From Sporobacter sp963675425 (lineage in GTDB: Bacteria > Bacillota > Clostridia > Oscillospirales > Oscillospiraceae), in contig OY776214.1 in NCBI GenBank assembly GCA_963675425.1, positions 3,534,001-3,598,000 on the forward strand: a stretch of 64,000 nt of DNA. Reading direction: 5' to 3'. Position numbers and translations under genes: made by a program. Positions within the stretch are counted from its first letter, which is position 1. Every line of letters starts with the position of its first letter. Below are positions 42,569 through 51,600 of this stretch, one piece after another. A model generated the notes under the pieces. That model made no database searches. It was not told where the DNA came from and saw only the letters and a list, made by a program, of their open reading frames with translations.

Positions 42569-43867
42569 TCAGTAGGGCAGGACGTTGGAATGGCATATTT
42601 TGTAGATAATGGCGCTCAGTTCGGCCCGGGTAATGCCGTTGTCGGGGTGATACATCAGGTTGTCCGCACTACCGCTGCCCGTAATGATACCACATCGATA
42701 GAGTGCCAGGACAAAACCGTCCTGCGTGTCGGAAAAGACTATTTCAGGCTCCAGCGGCGGCAGGCCTATGGCCTTAGCTGCAATCTCCGCAACCGTCTGA
42801 CGATCGATCACGGCATTCAGGTCAGAGATAAGCGTATCGTCCGCGATGCCCTTCGATTCGGCCAGTGTCAGATAGCCGCTGGCCCAGTGCGTTCCCGTCG
42901 GATTTTGACTGTTAAACCCTACGGCAAGAAGAATCAGCTTGAGCGCCTCTCCGCATTTAACGTTGTTATCGGGCTTAAAGGTGCCGTCTTCATATCCGCT
43001 GAAAATGCCGATTTGACTGAGCTCAACAACGTAATTGTAAAACCAGTCGTCCTCGGACACGTCGGAATAAACGGCGGCGGGCGGAATCGTCACGATTCCT
43101 TCCGTCCAGACAGCCGTAACGGACAGATTATTACTGACGGTGGCATAGGCATCGATCGTCACGCCGCTATCGGTAATCCAGCCGGTCAGCGTATAGCCGT
43201 CACGCGCAGCCTCCTGCAGTGGGCCGTAAGGCTTGCCGTATTCATAAAACATCATGCTGTTTTCAACGTCACCGTCCCCGGCGTCGTATTCTATATACCG
43301 ATACTGATGCGGGTCGCTGCCATCGTAATCGCCGTAGAGGAACATCTTCGCCTCCCGGATACGCCGATCGACCAGCATATTAACAATCTTGCCGCCCATA
43401 TGACACCATACGCCGATGGCGTCAACGATCTCAATATCCGTATAGTTTTGAACGCCGTCGGTCAGATACTGAAAAATACGGCTGGCGGAACTCATCCAGC
43501 CCGTCCCGATATTGTAGGTAAAGCTCATCAGCGCGTCGAACTGATTTTGCGTAAGCTTCATGCCGTATTTGTCGACCATTTTGTTGAGCGTCTCTTCTTT
43601 GACAGCCAGCGCCTCACGCATGAGAGCATCCGCGTCTTCACGGGATATACCGTTTGGATAGTCCTCAGAACTGACGGTTGTGCCGTATCCGATGTACGCC
43701 ACACCGCCGTTCCAATAGACGTCGCTGCGGAACCCCTCGTAGTCCTTAATGAAATCAAGTACGGACTCGCTGCATGTCATATTTGAAGCTTTAGCCGGTA
43801 TAGCTGTCAGCCCCAAAATCGATATCATCATTACAAAGGCAAGCGCCGCGGATATGTATTTTGTCAT
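42569..43867 (-). CDS. Secreted GH24-like lysozyme with SLH anchor
   Basis: From ATG 43867 the protein has about 432 residues; a GTG at 43885 with an SD placed too close is the alternative. Order: signal peptide ending near AKA, a GH24 (T4-lysozyme/phage endolysin) domain at about 35-185, a Listeria-Bacteroides-type repeat (about 205-265, ending GYTLTGW-like) and two to three S-layer homology segments to the end (FSGYEDGTFKPDNNV, GITRAELSAIIY). GH24 enzymes usually show E-8aa-D-5aa-T with TIGYGH. Here YEGFRSDVYWNGG and VAYIGYGTT give Asn and Tyr near the Asp and Thr positions, so activity is uncertain. SLH domains bind pyruvylated wall polymers. Confidence 0.8.
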   Translation of the reverse strand: MTKYISAALAFVMMISILGLTAIPAKASNMTCSESVLDFIKDYEGFRSDVYWNGGVAYIGYGTTVSSEDYPNGISREDADALMREALAVKEETLNKMVDKYGMKLTQNQFDALMSFTYNIGTGWMSSASRIFQYLTDGVQNYTDIEIVDAIGVWCHMGGKIVNMLVDRRIREAKMFLYGDYDGSDPHQYRYIEYDAGDGDVENSMMFYEYGKPYGPLQEAARDGYTLTGWITDSGVTIDAYATVSNNLSVTAVWTEGIVTIPPAAVYSDVSEDDWFYNYVVELSQIGIFSGYEDGTFKPDNNVKCGEALKLILLAVGFNSQNPTGTHWASGYLTLAESKGIADDTLISDLNAVIDRQTVAEIAAKAIGLPPLEPEIVFSDTQDGFVLALYRCGIITGSGSADNLMYHPDNGITRAELSAIIYKICHSNVLPY

Positions 43868-44158
43868 TTTCAAGCGGCCAGGCACCCCCTCGGCGGCATG
43901 ACGGCGGCATCTCTGCGGCCATCAGTCTCTTTCGGTTGGATTAGTTGTCGCTTTCTCTCTTTGTCGCTTTTTGTAACATTATGTTACGGTTTTGTATTGG
44001 ACTCTATTATAGGGCCTTCCTCCGCGTATTTCAACAGTGTTCCGGTAATTTCGTGATAATTATGATAATACCATTTTCTTTTCTGGCAGATTTGCATATT
44101 TTCGTTAGTTGCGATGGCATAACATGCCAAAATACCGCGTATTATGAGTACAATTGGA

Positions 44159-46213
44159 TTAATTGAGAGCACTTGCCGATAGCTCAAGGAGCTGTTTGAC
44201 CCGTTCGGCCAGAGGTTTGTGCTCCGGCTTTTGAAAATTGGGATCGCTTTCAATCACGTCAAGCGCGGCGTTCTGAGCTCTGGCCAGCACCTGCATATCG
44301 GAAGCGAGATTAGCCACGCGCAGCGCCGGCAGCCCGTGCTGACGAGAGCCGAAAAAATCACCCGGTCCGCGCAGCTTTAAATCCTCCTCGGAGATTTTAA
44401 AGCCGTCGCTCGTCTCTTTCATAATCTTCAGCCGCTCGCGCGCCACATCGCCGCCCGCGCCCTCAAACAAAATGCAATACGACTGATGCTGTCCGCGACC
44501 GACGCGGCCACGCAGCTGATGCAGCTGGGACAGGCCAAAGCGGTCGGCGTTTTCAATAACCATCAGCGACGCGTTCGGCACGTCGACACCGACCTCGATA
44601 ACGGTCGTTGCGACCAGTATATCAACCGCGCCGGCGGAAAAAGACGTCATGACGCGTTCTTTTTCTCTGGCTTTCATGCGTCCGTGCACGAGCGCGATGC
44701 GCAGGTCGGGAAAAATCTCCTTTTGAAGCTTTTGGGCATGTTCTTCAGCTGATTTTAGGTCCTCGTCGGCCGTTTCGCTCTCCTCGACCATGGGGCACAC
44801 TACGTAGACCTGCCGCCCCTCCCCCACAAGCCTGCGCATGAAATTGTATGTGCGCTCACGGTGCTTTTCACTCACCGTATACGTCTCCACCTTCTGCCGT
44901 CCGGGCGGCAGCTCGTCAATGACGGAAACGTCCAGATCTCCGTAGATAATGAGTGCCAGCGTCCTTGGTATCGGCGTAGCGGACATGACGAGCACATGCG
45001 GCGCGTCGCCTTTTTGCCCGAGCGCGGCGCGCTGCTCAACGCCGAATCGATGCTGCTCGTCCGTGATGACGAGCGCGAGGTCAAAAAACTCGACCCCCGA
45101 CGAAATCAGCGCGTGCGTACCGATAACAACGTCGAGTTCTCCAAGACTCAGTGCCGACGTAACGGTTCGTTTCTGTTTGGCCGTCATGCTCCCCGTTAAA
45201 AGCCCCACGCGGATGCCCAGCGGCTCCATCAGCTCCGCCAGGGACCGGTAATGCTGCTCGGCCAGGATCTCCGTCGGCGCCATAAACGCCGACTGGCAGC
45301 CGCTCTTCCACGTATACCAGCAGCAGGCCGCCGCAACAGCCGTCTTACCTGAACCGACGTCGCCCTGAACCAGGCGGTTCATCGGCGTATCCCGCCGCAT
45401 GTCAGAAATAGCTTCATCAACAGCGCGCGCCTGCGCCCCCGTAGGCTGAAACGGCAGCGCCGCGTAAAAGTCGGCGATATCAGCCGTTTTAAGGCTGCGT
45501 CCTTTTTTCTCGCTTCGTCCCCGGCGCAAAAATCCCATCGCGACCGACAGGACAAAAAGCTCCTCAAAGATGAGCCGGCGGCGTGCCAGCTCCAGCGCTT
45601 CGCTTGAGGCCGGAAAATGAATATTTTCATAGGCGTAGCGTACCTGCGCCAGCTGCTGCGCCTCACGAACCTCAGCCGGCAGCGCGTCCGGCAGCGTGTC
45701 CAGGCCGGCCTCCAGCCCCTGCCGGACAGCGTTTGCCATCACGTTTTGTGAGATACCGGCCGTCAGCCGATAGATGGGTATGATTCGTCCGGTCAAGGTA
45801 TTCGACATTTCCCTTTCAAAGACGGGATTGGTCATCTGAAGGCGGCGGGCCGTACCGTCCACCTTCCCGTAAAAAACATAACTCTCGCCGGGCTTTATCT
45901 GGTCCTTCACAAAGCTCTGATTGAAAAACGTGAGATCAAGCGCGCCGCCCTCGTCCACAACGCGGACCTTGACGAGGTCAAGTCCCTTGCGGATATGCGA
46001 CAGGCGCGGCGCGGCCGCCGCCATGGCGCGTACGCACACGGTCTCGCCGGGGATAAGCAGCGAGATCGGCTTGATGAGGGTGCGATCGTCATAGGCACGC
46101 GGGAAATAGCCGATGAGATCGTAGAGCGTCTGGATGCCCAAACGCGCCATGGCCTTGGCCCGCTGCTCGCCGACGCCTTTTATATACTGGATGTTCGTGT
46201 CGAGCGATGCCAT
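44159..46213 (-). CDS. recG: ATP-dependent DNA helicase RecG
   Basis: RecG remodels stalled forks and branched DNA. The 684-residue product has the N-terminal wedge/OB domain (residues 1-230), Walker A GDVGSGKT near 283, the DEQH box in ITDEQHRFGVEQR near 385 and helicase motifs V-VI (TTVIEVGVDVPNA, QLRGRVGRG). The ATG at 46213 (MASLDTN) has GGGAGG 8 nt upstream; the TTG six codons earlier overlaps that SD. A promoter lies at 46252-46280. Confidence 0.96.
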   Translation of the reverse strand: MASLDTNIQYIKGVGEQRAKAMARLGIQTLYDLIGYFPRAYDDRTLIKPISLLIPGETVCVRAMAAAAPRLSHIRKGLDLVKVRVVDEGGALDLTFFNQSFVKDQIKPGESYVFYGKVDGTARRLQMTNPVFEREMSNTLTGRIIPIYRLTAGISQNVMANAVRQGLEAGLDTLPDALPAEVREAQQLAQVRYAYENIHFPASSEALELARRRLIFEELFVLSVAMGFLRRGRSEKKGRSLKTADIADFYAALPFQPTGAQARAVDEAISDMRRDTPMNRLVQGDVGSGKTAVAAACCWYTWKSGCQSAFMAPTEILAEQHYRSLAELMEPLGIRVGLLTGSMTAKQKRTVTSALSLGELDVVIGTHALISSGVEFFDLALVITDEQHRFGVEQRAALGQKGDAPHVLVMSATPIPRTLALIIYGDLDVSVIDELPPGRQKVETYTVSEKHRERTYNFMRRLVGEGRQVYVVCPMVEESETADEDLKSAEEHAQKLQKEIFPDLRIALVHGRMKAREKERVMTSFSAGAVDILVATTVIEVGVDVPNASLMVIENADRFGLSQLHQLRGRVGRGQHQSYCILFEGAGGDVARERLKIMKETSDGFKISEEDLKLRGPGDFFGSRQHGLPALRVANLASDMQVLARAQNAALDVIESDPNFQKPEHKPLAERVKQLLELSASALN

Positions 46214-46251
46214 ACGCCCGCCTCCCTTCAAGGGTTAATCGCAGAAGTTTT

Positions 46252-46280
46252 ATAATATACTAACGTAAAAATCTTGTCAT
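46252..46280 (-). promoter_or_regulatory. Sigma-A-type promoter for recG
   Basis: Minus strand ATGACA (46275-46280), 17 bp, TATTAT (46252-46257): 5/6 matches to each hexamer. The rest of the stretch to 46562 shows only a 12-bp palindrome TTGTAGCTACAA (46374-46385) and no gene. Confidence 0.65.
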
Positions 46281-46562
46281 TTTTACCGAATAATGAGATA
46301 ATCAGCTCAGCGGAACAACACAAATCGGGATCTTATAATCCATGCCCGACGTCCTGTTTTACGCTTGGATCTTTTGTAGCTACAATGCTTTGCGTTGTTA
46401 CCATTCTTACATACGCTGCTCACCGGATTTTACCATGCTATTGCTTGTTTTGCAAAGAGCTTATGCAATCCTGCCTGCCATCTTCAAGGTATTGGGCTTT
46501 GCTCTATGATCCACGTTAGCCATTCTCTTTTGCATTATAGCGTCTGATAAGAAGGTCTTTAT

Positions 46563-46913
46563 ATGTTTAAGAAAAATTCAGCCATTTTAACAATATTTAT
46601 TTTTATATTGGTTCTGTCCGTAGGAAGTGGCATGTGTGCCTGCAGCCAGAGTGACATTGAATTTACACAGGAAAATTGGAACATGCACATTTGGAAAAGA
46701 TACCGAATGCTCAACAGTTTATACGAACAATATGATCTTAGTGAAATGACCAAGGAAGATATAATCGATTTATTAGGCCTAGATGGAACGGCTAATAATT
46801 ACGATCATTCACTTGACTTTTATATAAAGAAGGATATAGTAAGTCCTTTATTATTGGGATTTTCATTTGATGATAACGGAAATGTTATTCGTTTTGATAT
46901 TTATTCGGATTAA
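46563..46913 (+). CDS. Small AT-rich lipoprotein or secreted protein
   Basis: The 116-residue product has a strong N-terminal hydrophobic segment followed by GSGMCACSQ; C25 or C27 could be lipidated, although the lipobox is imperfect. The mature part contains MTKEDIIDLLGLDG and LLLGFSFDDNGNVIRFDI. That helix-then-beta arrangement, with MT(K/R)(E/D)(D/E)V...LG near the start, recalls the SmpA/BamE-like fold found in many small lipoproteins. Function unknown. It is clearly more AT-rich than adjacent genes, which suggests recent acquisition. Ends 41 bp before the HD-domain gene. Confidence 0.55.
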   Translation: MFKKNSAILTIFIFILVLSVGSGMCACSQSDIEFTQENWNMHIWKRYRMLNSLYEQYDLSEMTKEDIIDLLGLDGTANNYDHSLDFYIKKDIVSPLLLGFSFDDNGNVIRFDIYSD

Positions 46914-46954
46914 TCTTTAAAGTAAGATCGACAAAAGGTATCGGAGGTCATTAA

Positions 46955-47428
46955 ATGAACAGAGTGTTTAAGCTCCAGACGGAGCTCTTAAAGGTTATAC
47001 AGGCACAGGACTGGTCCACAGGTCGGGACGAGCCATATGAGTGGGAGGTTTTACACAGCGCGTCGTGCGCGCGCCTGGCGTGGGTGCTCGCGCTGGAGCG
47101 CGGCGCGGACCCGGAGCTGGCCGCCGTGGCCGCCGCCGTCCATGATTTTGGCCGCATACTCACAGGCCGTCAGAAAGACCATGCCGAGGCGGGCTTCTTA
47201 CCGGTGCAGGCGTTTTTACACGACACGGGGCTGTTCGATGACAACGAGATTCTGTCCATTTCAAACGCTGTTAAAAACCACAGCAGCAAAACCGTCGCCG
47301 GGACGCCGATTGATGAAATCGTCAAGGATGCCGACGTGATCGACTGTTACCAGTACGGCCTGCCGTTTGACCGCCCCGAAAAGAAAGAACGCTACGAAAA
47401 TTGGCTCAATTCACATAAATCGGAATAA
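46955..47428 (+). CDS. HD-domain phosphohydrolase
   Basis: The 157-residue protein shows HD-superfamily metal ligands: His in VLHSASCARLAW near residue 28, His-Asp in AAVHDFGRIL near 61 and Asp in VKDADVIDCYQYG near 122. A conserved KNHSS follows the second helix pair. These enzymes hydrolyse phosphoester bonds of nucleotides or related compounds; the substrate is unknown. SD CGGAGG is 7 nt before the ATG. Confidence 0.85.
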   Translation: MNRVFKLQTELLKVIQAQDWSTGRDEPYEWEVLHSASCARLAWVLALERGADPELAAVAAAVHDFGRILTGRQKDHAEAGFLPVQAFLHDTGLFDDNEILSISNAVKNHSSKTVAGTPIDEIVKDADVIDCYQYGLPFDRPEKKERYENWLNSHKSE

Positions 47429-47499
47429 GCGCGGCTGTCGTTGGATAAACTGACGCAATACGGTTTTTCAGTATTATGATAATGTTGCGCTTTTAACGG

Positions 47500-47528
47500 T
47501 TGACAGTATTTGACGCTTAACGTATAAT
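47500..47528 (+). promoter_or_regulatory. Consensus promoter for the T-box-aspS transcript
   Basis: TTGACA (47500-47505), exactly 17 bp, TATAAT (47523-47528): perfect hexamers and spacing. Confidence 0.9.
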
Positions 47529-47534
47529 TAATCA

Positions 47535-47800
47535 TTGAAGACTCCGCTTTTTTGGAAAGTCCGACAGAGAATCCGCGTCATCGGCTGGGAGCGCGGTCCG
47601 GATGAGTAGTAAGCCGGGGAACACTTCATTCGCACGCGTTCAAAACGCGATTAGCATACGGTGACGCGTATGCTTGTTAATCCGAATTTAATACGAAAGT
47701 GGTTGCGGCATTTTGCCGCTTCAATGCGGGTGGCACCGCGGGTTTTTGCATAAAAGCTCGTCCCGGAAATTATTTAACGATAATTTCCGGGGCTTTTTGC
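47535..47800 (+). promoter_or_regulatory. T-box leader of aspS
   Basis: T-box riboswitches sense uncharged tRNA and control aminoacyl-tRNA synthetase genes. The diagnostic T-box TGCGGGTGGCACCGCGG is at 47725-47741. A terminator follows: CCCGGAAATTAT / ATAATTTCCGGG at 47763-47790, then GGGCTTTTTGC. The upstream 190 nt would hold Stem I with the specifier loop, which I could not resolve with certainty. tRNA-Asp or tRNA-Asn is expected from the downstream gene. Confidence 0.88.
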
Positions 47801-47923
47801 ATTTATTCAGGTATAAACCGATTTCCGCCGCGATTCGTCCGGGCGCGGCATAACGATTGCTTTATAACCTCCGCACGGGGGAATTTATAATTTTATGTTA
47901 GAGAGAACTTGGGAGGATGACAC

Positions 47924-49651
47924 ATGTACAGAACGCACACCTGTGACGCGCTCCGGCCGGAAAACATCGGCATGAGCGCCCAACTGGCCGGCTGGGTCGA
48001 TACCGTACGCGACCATGGCGGCGTCAAATTCTTGGACCTTCGCGACGAACACGGCATGACGCAGGTCGTCTTTAATGACGACTCGCTTTTGGACAATATC
48101 CACCGTGAAACAGCCGTCACCGTCACGGGCGTTGTGGAGCCGCGAGACGCGGATAACGTCAATCCCAAGCTTGACACCGGCCATATCGAGCTGCGCGCCG
48201 ATTCCATTACCGTCCTCGGCCCGTGTAAAAACGCCCTGCCTTTTGACATCCGCGAATCGACAACCACACGCGAGGAGGTCCGGCTCAAGTACCGCTTCCT
48301 TGACCTGCGAAACCCCGCGATCCATCAGAATATTGTACTGCGCTCGAAAATCATCCGGTTTCTGCGCTCCCGGATGGAAGAACTCGGCTTTCTCGAAATC
48401 CAGACGCCAATTTTAACGGCATCGTCGCCGGAGGGCGCACGGGACTATCTCGTGCCCAGCCGCAAGCACAAGGGCAAATTTTACGCCCTGCCCCAGGCGC
48501 CTCAGCAGTTTAAGCAAATGCTCATGGCGTCCGGCTTTGACAAGTATTTTCAGGTCGCCCCCTGCTTTCGGGACGAGGACGCCCGGGGCGACCGGTCGCC
48601 CGGCGAGTTTTATCAGCTCGATTTTGAGATGGCGTTCGCCGAACAGGAGGATGTGCTTCAAGTAGCGGAGACCGTTTTGTACGATACGTTTTTCGCTTTT
48701 TCCGGCAAGCCCGTCTCCCCCGCCCCGTTCCGGCGCATCACGTTCGCCGAGTCCATGCTGAAATACGGCACCGACAAGCCCGACCTGCGCAATCCGCTCG
48801 TTATCTGCGACCTGACGGAATTCTTCGCCGGCGTTGAGTTTCCGCTCTTTAAGGGCAAGCCCGTGCGCGGTATCGTCGCCGACTGCAGCGGCCGCCCCAG
48901 AAGCTTCTTTGACGCGTCGCTCAAATTCGCCACGTCCATCGGCATGAAGGGCCTCGGTTATTTAACGCGCTCCGGCGACACGTTTAAGGGCCCCATCGAC
49001 AAATTCTTAAGCGCCGAGCAAAAGCAGTATCTCATCGACACCTGCGGCATCGGGGATAACCAGACGCTGTTTTTCATCTGTGATGCGGCTAATGTCGTCG
49101 ACAAGCTGTCCGGCCAGATCCGCACGTGGCTGGGCGAAACGCTGGAGCTCATAAATACGAACGCCTTTGAGTTTTGCTTTATCGTCGACTACCCGATGTA
49201 TGAGCGAAACCCGGATACGAACGCTATTGAGTTTACGCACAATCCGTTTTCCATGCCCCAGGGCGGCCTGGAAGCTCTCGAGACAAAAGACCCGCTGGAT
49301 ATTCTGGCCCACCAGTACGACGTCGTCTGCAACGGCGTGGAGCTTTCCTCCGGCGCTGTCAGAAACCATAATCCCGACATCATGAAAAAGGCGTTTGCCA
49401 TCGCCGGTTATTCCGAGGATGTGCTGGAGGCCAAGTTCGGCGCTTTATATACGGCGTTTCAGTACGGCGCGCCGCCCCACGCCGGCATGGCCCCGGGGAT
49501 CGACCGTATCGTGATGCTTCTCGCCGGCGAGGAGACAATCCGCGACGTTATCGCCTTCCCGCTGAACGGCAACGCGCAGGACCTTCTTATGGGCGCCCCC
49601 GGCGAGGTCTCCGAGCTGCAGCTGCGGGATGTGCACATTAAAATCCGATAA
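47924..49651 (+). CDS. aspS: Aspartyl-tRNA synthetase
   Basis: The 575-residue bacterial-type class II enzyme starts with the OB anticodon-binding domain (MYRTHTCDALRPENIGMSAQ-like). It has motif 2 CFRDEDARGDRSPGEFYQLDFEM, a GAD insertion domain and motif 3 GMAPGIDRIVMLLAGEETIRDV near residue 525. The full GatCAB follows directly. The enzyme may therefore be non-discriminating and also charge tRNA-Asn with Asp. Expression is controlled by the T-box. Confidence 0.97.
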   Translation: MYRTHTCDALRPENIGMSAQLAGWVDTVRDHGGVKFLDLRDEHGMTQVVFNDDSLLDNIHRETAVTVTGVVEPRDADNVNPKLDTGHIELRADSITVLGPCKNALPFDIRESTTTREEVRLKYRFLDLRNPAIHQNIVLRSKIIRFLRSRMEELGFLEIQTPILTASSPEGARDYLVPSRKHKGKFYALPQAPQQFKQMLMASGFDKYFQVAPCFRDEDARGDRSPGEFYQLDFEMAFAEQEDVLQVAETVLYDTFFAFSGKPVSPAPFRRITFAESMLKYGTDKPDLRNPLVICDLTEFFAGVEFPLFKGKPVRGIVADCSGRPRSFFDASLKFATSIGMKGLGYLTRSGDTFKGPIDKFLSAEQKQYLIDTCGIGDNQTLFFICDAANVVDKLSGQIRTWLGETLELINTNAFEFCFIVDYPMYERNPDTNAIEFTHNPFSMPQGGLEALETKDPLDILAHQYDVVCNGVELSSGAVRNHNPDIMKKAFAIAGYSEDVLEAKFGALYTAFQYGAPPHAGMAPGIDRIVMLLAGEETIRDVIAFPLNGNAQDLLMGAPGEVSELQLRDVHIKIR

Positions 49652-49691
49652 CTGTCGAACAAAGCGAGACTGCTGGGATCTCAATGTATAT

Positions 49692-49734
49692 CCCTCATCC
49701 GTCACGGCTAATTCCGTGCCACCTTCTCCCAGAG
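49692..49734. repeat. Dispersed intergenic repeat, copy B (partial)
   Basis: CCCTCATCCGTCACGGCTAA, then TTCCGTGCCACC and TTCTCCCAGAG, matches the right half of copy A (21697-21747) with a few changes. The left half is missing. It lies 40 bp after aspS. Confidence 0.7.
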
Positions 49735-49864
49735 CTGTCTCCGCAATACGCGTACCCGTTGCATAGCACTAACCCAGCCTGCCGCCCCCGGGATCACAGG
49801 GTAAACCCTTATTCCTCTTTTGGGCGGCGGCTGGGAATGAAATAAAATGAAATGTGGTGAAGAC

Positions 49865-50152
49865 ATGATCACATATGACGAACTGAAAAAGCTCGCGGCA
49901 TTATCCAAGCTCTCTTTGGACGAGGAGGACGCCGACGCGCTCATTAAAGACATCAGCAGCATACTGGAATTTGCCGACGCCGTAGCCGAGGCAACCGTCG
50001 ACCTGCAGGATGACACGCTGGAGGACGACGGCTGGAGCTTCCGTGAAGATGTCCTCAAGCCGTCTTACCCCGTGGAAGAAATACTGCAAAACGCCGGTGA
50101 GCAGCGGGACGGCTTCTTTGTGGCGCGCGACAAGGGAGGGCCGATCCGATGA
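49865..50152 (+). CDS. gatC: Asp/Glu-tRNA amidotransferase subunit C
   Basis: GatC (95 residues) is the small stabilising subunit of the GatCAB amidotransferase. The start ITYDELKKLAALSKLSLDEED and end (FFVARDKGGPIR) fit the family pattern of xVxxLAxLARLxLxEEE and a polar tail. The ATG at 49865 is preferred (GGTGAAG just upstream) to the ATG six codons earlier. It overlaps gatA by 4 bp (ATGA). Confidence 0.93.
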   Translation: MITYDELKKLAALSKLSLDEEDADALIKDISSILEFADAVAEATVDLQDDTLEDDGWSFREDVLKPSYPVEEILQNAGEQRDGFFVARDKGGPIR

Positions 50153-51600
50153 ACACGATCACCGAAATCGGCCGCCTTTTAAAAACAAAGCAGATTTCCT
50201 GCCGTGAATTGACAGATAAGTATATCAAAACAGCGTCCAAGGAAAACGAGAGCCTCACCGCGTATATCTCCATCACCGAAGACGCGGCGCTTGAAGCCGC
50301 CGATACCGTCGATGCCAAGATTGGGCGCGGCGAAGAGCTTGGTGCGCTGGAGGGTGTCCCGTTTGTCTTAAAGGACAATATCTCCACAAAGGGACTGGCC
50401 ACAACGTGTGCCTCGCACATGCTGGAAAACTATGTCCCCATCTATGACGCGGAGGTTTGGACTCGTCTCAAGTCGCAGAACGCCGTCTTGGTCGGCAAGG
50501 GCAACATGGACGAATTCGCCATGGGGTCCACGTGTGAAAACTCGTATTTCGGCGGGTCCAAAAACCCGCACAATCTGGAGCATGTGGCCGGCGGCAGCTC
50601 CGGCGGCGTGGCCTCGGCCGTTGCCGGCAATATCGCCGTGTACGGCATCGGCTCTGATACCGGCGGCAGCATCCGCATGCCGGCTTCCTTCTGCGGCCTT
50701 GTGGGACTCAAGCCGACGTACGGTGCCGTGTCCCGGCGCGGCCTCATCGCTTACGGCTCGTCACTCGACCAGATTGGCCCCATCACGGCCAGCGTTAAGG
50801 ACGCCGCCACGGTCTTTGACGCCATCTGCGGCAAGGATCCCGGCGACATGACAAGCCACGGCAGCGCACCGGTATCCAATCAGCTGACCGGCAGCATTAA
50901 GGGCCTTAAAATCGGCCTGGCGGAGGAATACTTCGAAGGCTTGCCGAACGCGATACAAAAATCGCTCGACGCGGCTATTGAAGCCTATAAAAAGCTGGGC
51001 GCTGAAATCGTGCCGCTCCACTTCCCCATGCTCAAATACAGCCTTCCGGCATACTACATCCTCGCGTGTGCCGAGGCGTCGTCCAACCTAGGCCGGTACG
51101 ACGGCCTCCGGTACGGCTATCAGGCGGAGCATTTCTCCGACCTCAATGATTTCATCTGCCGCACGCGCAGCGAGGGCTTCGGCAAGGAGGTCCGCCGACG
51201 CATCCTTCTGGGCTCATATGTGCTCAGCGCCGGTTATTACGACGCATACTACAACAAAGCACAGCTTTTAAGACGGCGTATCGTCCGGGAGTTTTCCGCG
51301 ATGTTCGACCAGTGCGACGTGCTGCTGACGCCGACGACGCCCGTCACGGCGTTAACGTTCGGCGCGGACATGACGCCCGTTGAGATGTATCAGACGGATA
51401 TCTGCACCTGTTCTGTAAACATTGCGGGCCTGCCCGCCATATCGATCCCCTGCGGCTTTGACGCAACAGGCCTGCCGATTGGGATGCAGCTCATCGGTGG
51501 CAAGTTCCGGGAGGACGTCATACTAAACGCCGCGCTCGCATTTGAGCGCGATACCGAAAGCGCCTTTATCAAGACGGCCGATATGGGGGTGACGCTGTGA
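50149..51600 (+). CDS. gatA: Asp/Glu-tRNA amidotransferase subunit A
   Basis: GatA is the glutaminase (amidase) subunit that releases ammonia for transamidation of Asp-tRNA(Asn) or Glu-tRNA(Gln). The Ser-cisSer-Lys triad is visible: Lys in FVLKDNIS near residue 76, and GGSSGGVASAVAG near 150 with GSDTGGSIRMPASFCG near 170. Length 483 is normal. It overlaps both gatC and gatB by single stop/start codons, so the three subunits are translated together. Confidence 0.97.
   Translation: MNTITEIGRLLKTKQISCRELTDKYIKTASKENESLTAYISITEDAALEAADTVDAKIGRGEELGALEGVPFVLKDNISTKGLATTCASHMLENYVPIYDAEVWTRLKSQNAVLVGKGNMDEFAMGSTCENSYFGGSKNPHNLEHVAGGSSGGVASAVAGNIAVYGIGSDTGGSIRMPASFCGLVGLKPTYGAVSRRGLIAYGSSLDQIGPITASVKDAATVFDAICGKDPGDMTSHGSAPVSNQLTGSIKGLKIGLAEEYFEGLPNAIQKSLDAAIEAYKKLGAEIVPLHFPMLKYSLPAYYILACAEASSNLGRYDGLRYGYQAEHFSDLNDFICRTRSEGFGKEVRRRILLGSYVLSAGYYDAYYNKAQLLRRRIVREFSAMFDQCDVLLTPTTPVTALTFGADMTPVEMYQTDICTCSVNIAGLPAISIPCGFDATGLPIGMQLIGGKFREDVILNAALAFERDTESAFIKTADMGVTL

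Noticed and set aside
42533..43786. 417-codon open frame on the plus strand
   Set aside because: Antisense shadow of the SLH-lysozyme gene, whose signal peptide, GH24 and SLH segments are clear on the minus strand.
46563..46913. AT-rich small lipoprotein as an immunity protein of a toxin locus
   Set aside because: No toxin-like gene is adjacent; the nearest neighbours are recG and an HD hydrolase.
46955..47428. HD protein as part of a CRISPR or defence system
   Set aside because: It is a single small HD domain with no cas, nuclease or cyclase partner nearby and no repeat array in the window.
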